Positions 7,643 through 13,178 of a stretch of 13,178 nt of DNA are shown in pieces (position 1 is the stretch's first letter; every line of letters begins with the position of its first letter). The DNA comes from Chloroflexota bacterium. GTDB taxonomy: Bacteria; Chloroflexota; Dehalococcoidia; SZUA-161; JAUWZY01. The DNA lies in NCBI GenBank assembly GCA_030615045.1, contig JAUWZY010000016.1, positions 1 through 13,178 on the forward strand. Direction: 5' to 3'. The position numbers and the translations under genes are program-made. The notes beneath the pieces were generated by a model. The model ran no database searches, was not told the origin of the DNA, and saw only the letters and a list, made by a program, of their open reading frames with translations.

Positions 7643-7764
7643 CTTCCTGGCAGCGGCATATTTTCCCAAGGGGCTGCCCCCCCAGTATCGTCTGCGCTGG
7701 GGCGTTTCACTTCCGTGTTCGGGATGGAAACGGGTGGAGCCACCCCGCTCCAGCCACCAGGAAG
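7643..7764 (-). rRNA. rrf: 5S ribosomal RNA
   Basis: The diagnostic core is present on the minus strand: CCATCCCGAACACGGAAGTGAAACG (bases about 7723-7699), followed by GATACTGGG and the GGGGCAGCCCC helix region. The terminal helix is perfect: GCTTCCTGG at 7765-7757 pairs with CCAGGAAGC at 7650-7642. The length of about 121 nt, by alignment with the E. coli ends, is normal. Ends are approximate to 1-2 bases. It stands alone: fhs lies upstream and clpC downstream, with no 23S or 16S gene or tRNA next to it in the window. It has its own promoter, and I see no hairpin terminator after it. Confidence 0.95.
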
Positions 7765-7772
7765 CGTTTATC

Positions 7773-7801
7773 ATCATACCGCTTTCCCGGCATCAAGTCA
7801 A
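7773..7801 (-). promoter_or_regulatory. Dedicated promoter of the 5S rRNA gene
   Basis: Minus strand: -35 TTGACT (7801-7796), 17-base spacer, -10 TATGAT (7778-7773), then 7 bases to the first base of the 5S terminal helix (about 7765). Transcription would therefore begin at or within a couple of bases of the mature 5S 5' end. The rest of the fhs-5S spacer (7802-7860) shows no gene and no clear terminator hairpin. Confidence 0.8.
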
Positions 7802-7860
7802 CCTCGGGCTCGGGCACTTCGTCGAATAAATAGCACCCCTGAGCAACCAACCCTGTATTT

Positions 7861-9624
7861 TTAGAAAAGTCCCTGCACTTTACCGGTCTTTGTATCCACA
7901 TCCACCTTTCTGAATGCCGGATTGGAGCTGGTTCCTGGCATCAGACTGATGGTGCCGGCGCAGGGGCAGAGGAACTTGGCGCCGGAGTAGATCAACACAT
8001 CGCGGATGGGCAAGCTCCATCCCTTGGGCACCCCCTTCACGGCTGGGTCGTGAGTGAGACTCAAGTGGGTCTTCACCATCATGGTGGCGTAATCATCATA
8101 TTTGGAATCACCCTCCAGCATCTTAGCTTTAGCCTCGGCATCGGCGGTCCAGGCCACGCCATCGGCACCATAGACCACTTTGGCTATCTTGTTTACCCGC
8201 TCCCGCAGTTTCACCTCCAGAGGATACAGGAAATTGAATTCGCTCTCCTGTTCGCAGGCTTCCATCACGGTATCGGCCAGCTCCAGGGCACCGTCGCCGC
8301 CGTCAGCCCAATGGGTAGATACGGCACAGCGTGCCCCTGCCGCCTCGGCTGCCTTTCGCACCATGGCGATCTCATCCTTGGTGTCGGTGTGGAAGCTATT
8401 GATGCATACCACCGGGTTGATGCCCGAGGTTCTGATGATATTGATGTGATGCACCATGTTGGACATGCCCTTTTCCAAGAGTCCGAGATCCTCTTTAGCG
8501 TAGGAATCAGGCAAGGGTAGACCAGCTACTACCTTGGGTCCGCCGCCGTGCATCTTCAGTGCCCGGATAGTGGTGGTGAGCACCGACACATGTGGCTTGA
8601 GTCCACTCAGGCGGCACTTGACGTCCCAGAACTTCTCGAAGCCGATGTCTGCGCCGAAGCCGCTCTCGGTTACATGGTAGTCAAACATCTTCAGCCCAAT
8701 GCGGTCAGCGATGATGGAGGACTGTCCCACGGCGATGTTGGCGAACGGTCCAGCATGCACCATACAGGGCTGATACTCCACGGTGTACATCAGGGTGGGA
8801 TTGATGGTGTTACGCATCCAGGCGGTCATGGCACCGCCCACCTCAAGGTCGCCCGTGGTAACGGGATTGCCTCTCTTATCGAAGGCCAGGGTGATGTTAT
8901 CCATTCTTTCACGCAGATCCGCCAGGTCCCTAACAATAGACAGCATAGCCATAAGCTCGGAGCTCACGGCGATGCCGAACTTGGACTCCATCGCGTAGCC
9001 ATCCATGCGACCGCCGAGACCGATGATGATGTTGCGCAGGCTTTGGGCGCAGAAGTCCATAACCCAGCCCATCTCCACCCTGGTGGGGTCGATATCCAGG
9101 CGGCGCATCCCCGTGAGCCTGGCCAGTTGCTCGTCGTTGTAGTTGCGCTCATGCATCATTCTTGAGGTAAGAGCGACCATCGCCAGGTTATGGGCATTTA
9201 CGATGTCGTTGATGTCGCCGGTGAGGCCCATGGTGAACTCGGTCATGGGAATGAGCAGGGCATTGCCGCCGCCGGCGGCGGTTCCCTTGATGTTCATGGA
9301 GGGGCCACCCGAGGGCTGGCGGATGCAGCCGCCTGCATTCTTTCCCCGCTTGCCCAGTCCTTCCAAGAGCCCCATGGTGGTTGTGGTTTTCCCCTCCCCC
9401 AACGGAGTGGGGGTGATCGCGGTCACCTCGACATACTTGCCGTCCGGCTTTTCCTTGAGGCGCTGCATGATCTTCATGAAATCGAGCCTGCATAATCTCC
9501 CAAAGGGGATAATCTCATCCTTCTGCAGGTTTAGTCTTTCCCGCCACTCATCAGGGGTGGGCATATTTTCTTCCGCTGCTTCTGAAATCTGCCAATCCTT
9601 CATCTTTGTCGCATCGTAAGCCAT
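7861..9624 (-). CDS. fhs: Formate-tetrahydrofolate ligase (formyl-THF synthetase), divergent clade
   Basis: ATP-dependent joining of formate to tetrahydrofolate to give 10-formyl-THF; in anaerobes also a step of the methyl branch of the Wood-Ljungdahl pathway. The 587 residues are slightly longer than the common 555-560. Seen: the nucleotide loop TPTPLGEGKTTTT (71-83), the folate/formate region RQPSGGPSMNIKGTAAGGG (102-120), TGDINDIVNAHNL (135-147) and the ESGFGADIGFEKF block. The common form has FGIKGGAAGGG and NLHxTGD; here it is MNIKGTAAGGG and TMGLTGD, a variant type that I associate with some strict anaerobes. The N-terminal 30 residues are also extra. Start ATG 9624 has a strong AGGAGG 5 bases before it. 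It is the last gene of thyX-folD-fhs, 26 bases after folD, whose product interconverts methylene-THF and 10-formyl-THF. Confidence 0.95.
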   Translation of the reverse strand: MAYDATKMKDWQISEAAEENMPTPDEWRERLNLQKDEIIPFGRLCRLDFMKIMQRLKEKPDGKYVEVTAITPTPLGEGKTTTTMGLLEGLGKRGKNAGGCIRQPSGGPSMNIKGTAAGGGNALLIPMTEFTMGLTGDINDIVNAHNLAMVALTSRMMHERNYNDEQLARLTGMRRLDIDPTRVEMGWVMDFCAQSLRNIIIGLGGRMDGYAMESKFGIAVSSELMAMLSIVRDLADLRERMDNITLAFDKRGNPVTTGDLEVGGAMTAWMRNTINPTLMYTVEYQPCMVHAGPFANIAVGQSSIIADRIGLKMFDYHVTESGFGADIGFEKFWDVKCRLSGLKPHVSVLTTTIRALKMHGGGPKVVAGLPLPDSYAKEDLGLLEKGMSNMVHHINIIRTSGINPVVCINSFHTDTKDEIAMVRKAAEAAGARCAVSTHWADGGDGALELADTVMEACEQESEFNFLYPLEVKLRERVNKIAKVVYGADGVAWTADAEAKAKMLEGDSKYDDYATMMVKTHLSLTHDPAVKGVPKGWSLPIRDVLIYSGAKFLCPCAGTISLMPGTSSNPAFRKVDVDTKTGKVQGLF

Positions 9625-9650
9625 ATAGACCTCCTCCTTTCTCTTTTGTT

Positions 9651-10541
9651 CTATTTTGCTAAGCCAGACTGCATCTCGGCAGCCCGGACCGTATTCGCCA
9701 TGAGCATGGTCACTGTCATCGGCCCCACGCCACCGGGGACCGGGGTGATAGCCTCTGCCTTTTCCATCATAGCATCGAAATCGGTATCGCCCACCAGCCT
9801 GAAGCCGCTCTTTTTAGTTGCGTCTGGTATCCTGTTGACACCGACATCGATGACTACAACCCCCTCTTTGACCATATCCGCAGTTATCGCCTTAGGGGCG
9901 CCCATAGCAGCAACCAGGATATCCGCCTGTCTCGTTATCGAGGGCAGGTCTTTGGTTCCGGTATGACATATGGTCACTGTGGCGTTGGCGCCGCTCTTCT
10001 TCTGCACCAGGATGGCGGCAAGCGGTTTACCATTGAGATTGCTCCGACCACAAATGACCACATGCTTGCCACCGGGGTCGTAGCCGCTGCGCACCAGTAG
10101 CTGCTGGACGCCCTGTGGCGTGCAGGGCATGAAAGTCGGCTCGCCAATAAGAAGCTTGCCCACATTTACCGGGTGGAAGCAATCAACATCCTTCTCCGGC
10201 ACGATGGTATTTAACACCTTGCTGGTATCAATATGCTTGGGCAAGGGGAGCTGAACCAAAATGCCATGAAATTTAAGGTCTTTATTCAGCTCCTCGACCT
10301 TGGCCAAAACCTCCTCCTCCTTGGCATCCTCAGGGAATACTATCGTCTCCGAGTAGATGCCAATCTCCTCGCTGGCCTTGCTCTTGCCCTTGACATAGGA
10401 TACCGAAGCTGGGTCCTCCCCGACCCGCACCATCACCAGCCCTGGCGTTACCCCTTTCCCCTTGAGTTCCTTGACCTTTTCCTTAAGCTCCTCACGGATT
10501 TGGGCTGATATTTCAGTCCCTGAGATTATCTTTGCCGTCAT
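9651..10541 (-). CDS. folD: Bifunctional methylene-THF dehydrogenase / methenyl-THF cyclohydrolase
   Basis: Reversibly converts 5,10-methylene-THF through methenyl-THF to 10-formyl-THF with NAD(P). 296 residues, normal length. Seen: the catalytic SYVKGK segment (48-53, with Tyr49 and Lys53), VQLPLP (96-101), the D-V-D-C-F-H segment (118-123), the dinucleotide-binding motif GRSNLNGKP (165-173; more often GRSxxVGxP) and the C-terminal signature PVPGGVGPMTVTML (267-280). ATG 10541 has AAGGAGGT 5 bases upstream, and this ribosome binding site starts within the thyX stop codon region, 11 bases after thyX. Its product is the substrate or product of both neighbours: methylene-THF for ThyX and 10-formyl-THF for Fhs. 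Confidence 0.97.
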   Translation of the reverse strand: MTAKIISGTEISAQIREELKEKVKELKGKGVTPGLVMVRVGEDPASVSYVKGKSKASEEIGIYSETIVFPEDAKEEEVLAKVEELNKDLKFHGILVQLPLPKHIDTSKVLNTIVPEKDVDCFHPVNVGKLLIGEPTFMPCTPQGVQQLLVRSGYDPGGKHVVICGRSNLNGKPLAAILVQKKSGANATVTICHTGTKDLPSITRQADILVAAMGAPKAITADMVKEGVVVIDVGVNRIPDATKKSGFRLVGDTDFDAMMEKAEAITPVPGGVGPMTVTMLMANTVRAAEMQSGLAK

Positions 10542-10552
10542 TTTCGACCTCC

Positions 10553-11254
10553 TTATTTGGCAGAGGTGGCAACCCCGCCTTTGATTTCCTTTAAGGTGGG
10601 AAATAGCCCACAGCTTTGCCGTTCATCGCAGTAGCCTAAGGCGAAGCATTTGGGCTTGAGCTCGGCGCCGAGGCGCGGCGCCACCTTTTCCACCTCCTGT
10701 TTAATCCTCTGGAACAGCTCCACCAGCTCCCATTGCGCCCGCAGGCAGAGCCGCAAAGAACAGGCATGCATTAGCTCCCGAGCGTTCATGGTCATCACCA
10801 GCTTGGTCTCCATGGCGCTGGGGAGCACATATCGAGCATCCTCAGCAGGAACCCCGGCATCGAGCATCTCACAGTAGAGCTTATGGGCTGCTTGCACCAT
10901 CTCGCGGTATTTAGCCTCCAGCTCCCGCTTGGCGCCGATGGTTGCCGGGGTCACATAATTGAGCTTTCTCAGCGAGACGTACCTTTGACTTTGCTGAGTG
11001 TAGCTGGCAATGCGATGACGGACGAGTTGATGGCTGGCTACCCTGGAGATGCCGTCGATGACGAAGGTGAAGTTGGCATGCTCAAAGGGCGACAGATGCC
11101 CTGAGGAGATAAGCTGACTGAGAAGATTGTCGATTTGCTCTGGGCTCAGTCTCTGCTTTAGTTCTACAGCACTTAGCTGGGAAGTAGAAAGCTTAGCAGC
11201 TGCGGCAATGGCGCGCTCCGACTCGGGAGTGAAATTAGTGAGAATAACCTGCAT
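10553..11254 (-). CDS. thyX: FAD-dependent thymidylate synthase ThyX
   Basis: Makes dTMP from dUMP with methylene-THF as carbon donor and reduced FAD as reductant, releasing THF rather than dihydrofolate. 233 residues, normal. The ThyX signature RHR-x7-S is at 79-89 (RHRIASYTQQS), with supporting residues Q88, R91 and Y92. The second conserved region, ARELMHACSLRLCLRAQWE (158-176), is also present. The C-terminal segment has three cysteines (Cys203, Cys209, Cys215, in KCFALGYCDERQSCG), an extension found in several anaerobe ThyX proteins. Start ATG 11254 has GGGGAG just upstream. First gene of the thyX-folD-fhs operon, with its own promoter. It regenerates THF directly, so it does not need dihydrofolate reductase, which fits the folate genes that follow. 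Confidence 0.97.
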   Translation of the reverse strand: MQVILTNFTPESERAIAAAAKLSTSQLSAVELKQRLSPEQIDNLLSQLISSGHLSPFEHANFTFVIDGISRVASHQLVRHRIASYTQQSQRYVSLRKLNYVTPATIGAKRELEAKYREMVQAAHKLYCEMLDAGVPAEDARYVLPSAMETKLVMTMNARELMHACSLRLCLRAQWELVELFQRIKQEVEKVAPRLGAELKPKCFALGYCDERQSCGLFPTLKEIKGGVATSAK

Positions 11255-11272
11255 CCCGCTCCCCAGTGTGTG

Positions 11273-11302
11273 ATTATACTACAGTTTATGACGGCAAGGC
11301 AA
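11273..11302 (-). promoter_or_regulatory. Promoter of the thyX-folD-fhs operon
   Basis: Minus strand: -10 TATAAT (11278-11273) with -35 TTGCCT (11302-11297) at 18 bases. Transcription would start near 11266, leaving a leader of about 12 bases. A perfect TTGACA (11314-11309) lies 30 bases above this -10, too far to serve it; with TCATAA 17 bases downstream it could be a second, weaker start. The rest of 11303-11372 shows no gene. Confidence 0.65.
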
Positions 11303-11372
11303 GCGTTTTGTCAAATTTTGCTCACCTGGCGCTGACCGGAGATTCCCGCCGAGAAAAAATCGCTACCTAAAC

Positions 11373-12140
11373 CTAAACCAGGCGCCTGCGGAACAGGATG
11401 GTTGCAATCCCCATCATAACTAAGGCCACTCCGCCAAGGACGAGGAATGCCTTGGCGAGCACAATGCCATCGAAGCCGGTATTCATCAGGGTTCGGATGC
11501 CATCAGCGGCATAGGTGACCGGGTTGTATTTGGCAACCGTCTGCAGCCAGCTGGGCAGCAGCTCCATAGGCATCATGGCATCGCTGAGAAACATCAGGGG
11601 CAGGGTAATGAAGTTAATCACCATAATGAAAAGTTGGTGGTCTCTAATGCGGAGGGCCAAGATGTTGGAGAGCCCGGCAAAGCCAATCACCAATAAGGCG
11701 ATGAGCAAGATGGCAGTGATGAATCCGGGAAAGCCAGTGGCGAATCCTACCCCCATCGCGAGCGCAATCAGGACGATGATGATAGCTTGAACAACTACCC
11801 GCACCACATCTCCCCCCATCCGCCCCAGCATGATGGCGTTTCGGCTCACTGGCGTCACCAGCATTTTATTAAGGTAGCTCAGGTCTATATCCACCAGCGT
11901 GCCCATCCCGGAGAAGGTTGCCCCAAACAGCGAGGTCATCAGGATAATCCCTGGAGCAAGGTAGGCCAGGTAGTTCTCGTAAGGGAAGCCAGGAATGGTC
12001 ACTATAGTTTTGAACAACTGGCTGAACAGGAGCAGCCAGATAATGGGCTGGACCACAGCCATAACCCAGATGAAGGGCACGCGAAAGGAGTTGCGCAAAT
12101 TCCTGACAAATAGATACCAGGTATCAGCAATGGCATTCAT
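11373..12140 (-). CDS. ABC-2 type (DrrB-like) exporter membrane subunit
   Basis: Inner-membrane permease subunit of an ABC exporter. 255 residues with about six hydrophobic segments (roughly 22-41, 58-80, 113-135, 139-162, 170-188, 229-250), the ABC-2 pattern. The block LSDAMMPMELLPSWLQ (185-200) followed by NPVTYAADGIR (206-216) is the typical ABC-2/DrrB signature. The ATG at 12140 directly follows the stop of the ATPase gene (TAGATG), with GGAGG 6 bases upstream, so the two are coupled. The family moves drugs, polysaccharides or lipids; nothing here tells the substrate. A T6 tract follows the stop, but I could not find a convincing hairpin in front of it. Confidence 0.93.
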   Translation of the reverse strand: MNAIADTWYLFVRNLRNSFRVPFIWVMAVVQPIIWLLLFSQLFKTIVTIPGFPYENYLAYLAPGIILMTSLFGATFSGMGTLVDIDLSYLNKMLVTPVSRNAIMLGRMGGDVVRVVVQAIIIVLIALAMGVGFATGFPGFITAILLIALLVIGFAGLSNILALRIRDHQLFIMVINFITLPLMFLSDAMMPMELLPSWLQTVAKYNPVTYAADGIRTLMNTGFDGIVLAKAFLVLGGVALVMMGIATILFRRRLV

Positions 12141-13160
12141 CTATCGCCTCCCTTTGCCCATTATTTTCTTTAAGTGCTCACGGAACTGCTCGGCAGCGCT
12201 TGCCTCCCGATCGCGGATGGTGGAACCTGTGTGCTTTAAGAACACATCCTGAAGAGAGGGGCGCGATAGCGCCATTGTTTTCACCGCAATTCCGTTCTCC
12301 CTCAGAAGCTCTATTATCCGGGGCATGACTTCCTCTCCCCGCTCCACGTAAACGGCAACGCTATCCGCTAAAGTCTCGATGCGCTGGATATAGGGCTGGC
12401 CCTGGAGTGCCTGGAAAGCAGTCTCTACAAGGGCATTTTCCCCAATCAGGCGCTCCTCAGAGAAGCCTATGTTAATGCAATCACCGCCTATCTCGTCCTT
12501 GAGTACCTTGGGAAAGCCCAAGGTCTTGATCTCCCCCTGGTCGATTATGGCCACACGGTGGCAGAGCTCATCGGCCTCCTCCATATAATGAGTGGTGAGT
12601 AATATAGTTATTCCCTCCTTTTGGTTTAGCTCACGAAGGTAGCTCCACACTCTGGCTCTGGTCTGTGGATCCAGACCCAAGGTAGGCTCATCCAGGAACA
12701 GCACTTTGGGTCTGTGAACCAGCCCGGCGATCAGGTCAAGCCTTTTGCGCATCCCGCCGGAATAGTTTTCAGCTAACCGTTTAGCGTCTCTGGTAAGGTC
12801 CACCAGTTCCAAAAGCTCATCCACCCTTTGCCGCAAAAGCTTGCCCTCCATATGATGCAGACGACCCTGAAGCATCAAGTTCTCCCGTCCTGTGCTCTTA
12901 TCATCCACGCTGATGTCCTGGGCAACGTACCCGATGACACTGCGCACCTTGCCCAATTCCTTGAGCACATCATACCCTGCCACCGTTGCTCTGCCGCTGG
13001 TGGGCTTGAGCAGGGTGGTGAGGATCTTTATTGTGGTCGTCTTACCGGCGCCATTGGGCCCCAGAAAGCCAAACAGTTCCCCCTCTCCGACCTCAAAAGA
13101 TATCCCGTTTACTGCGGTGAGGGAATTGAATTGTTTTACCAGTTGCTCAACTATAATCAT
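12141..13160 (-). CDS. ABC transporter ATP-binding protein, DrrA type
   Basis: Cytoplasmic ATPase that powers the exporter formed with the permease encoded immediately downstream. 339 residues, matching DrrA-like daunorubicin-resistance ATPases. Seen: Walker A GPNGAGKTT (34-42), Q-loop Gln81, ABC signature YSGGMRKR (133-140), Walker B VLFLDEPT (153-160), H-loop His191 in TTHYMEEADELC. The C-terminal extension (about 220-339) ends in the DrrA-type RPSLQDVFLKHTGS motif (300-313). Start ATG 13160 follows AGGAGGAGACG, a strong ribosome binding site. The 18 bases before it to the window edge hold no complete gene, so the promoter and any upstream partner or regulator lie outside. Substrate unknown. 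Confidence 0.95.
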   Translation of the reverse strand: MIIVEQLVKQFNSLTAVNGISFEVGEGELFGFLGPNGAGKTTTIKILTTLLKPTSGRATVAGYDVLKELGKVRSVIGYVAQDISVDDKSTGRENLMLQGRLHHMEGKLLRQRVDELLELVDLTRDAKRLAENYSGGMRKRLDLIAGLVHRPKVLFLDEPTLGLDPQTRARVWSYLRELNQKEGITILLTTHYMEEADELCHRVAIIDQGEIKTLGFPKVLKDEIGGDCINIGFSEERLIGENALVETAFQALQGQPYIQRIETLADSVAVYVERGEEVMPRIIELLRENGIAVKTMALSRPSLQDVFLKHTGSTIRDREASAAEQFREHLKKIMGKGRR

Positions 13161-13178
13161 CGTCTCCTCCTACTCATA

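Noticed and set aside
8548..9165. Long open frame on the plus strand opposite fhs (and similar ones at 2594-3295, 5077-5733, 848-1270, 5764-6273)
   Set aside because: They lie wholly antisense to well-identified genes, have low-complexity His/Gly/Arg-rich translations and no ribosome binding sites or family motifs; they follow from the codon bias of the real genes.
11367..11378. GGTTTAGGTTTAGG resembling a short tandem repeat
   Set aside because: Only two units, spanning the permease stop codon; chance is sufficient.
11354..11388. Possible terminator after the ABC permease (palindrome CAGGCGCCTG and a T6 tract)
   Set aside because: The palindrome lies in the last codons, could form only a 3-bp stem, and is about 20 bases from the T tract; no proper stem abuts the T run.

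Overview
All protein genes in this 13.2 kb window lie on the minus strand, with short spacers throughout. The gene content is housekeeping: arginine synthesis, RadA, ClpC, 5S rRNA, folate one-carbon metabolism with ThyX, and a two-gene ABC exporter. The 5S core, the divergent formate-THF ligase type, ThyX instead of ThyA and the general protein style suggest an anaerobic, fairly GC-rich bacterium of the Chloroflexota (Dehalococcoidia-like). That placement is inferred from recognition only and is moderately confident.

Reading in the direction of transcription (high to low coordinates): (1) 13160-11373, a DrrA-type ATPase and an ABC-2 permease, directly abutting. (2) 11254-7861, thyX-folD-fhs behind a sigma70-type promoter; the three enzymes share the methylene-/formyl-/tetrahydrofolate pool. 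(3) 7764-7643, a solitary 5S rRNA gene with its own consensus-like promoter placed almost exactly at its mature 5' end. (4) 7572-5110, clpC with a strong promoter just after the 5S gene and a textbook terminator. (5) 5038-3695, radA, started from an extended -10 box that touches the clpC terminator. (6) 3553-1, argG - unknown 135-residue ORF - argH - rpe, behind a clear promoter.

The unusual part is the argG-to-rpe operon. Two lower-GC coding stretches sit on either side of argH. One is a complete small ORF of unknown function between argG and argH (2317-1910). The other is about 105 codons of helix-turn-helix-like protein joined in frame, with no stop, to the N-terminus of ribulose-phosphate 3-epimerase (537 to about 220). 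The joined reading frame starts with a strong ribosome binding site and overlaps the argH stop by 8 bases. Nothing else looks like a mobile element, CRISPR array or prophage. No stretch longer than 300 bases lacks a gene; the longest gap between protein genes (7573-7860) holds the 5S gene and two promoters.
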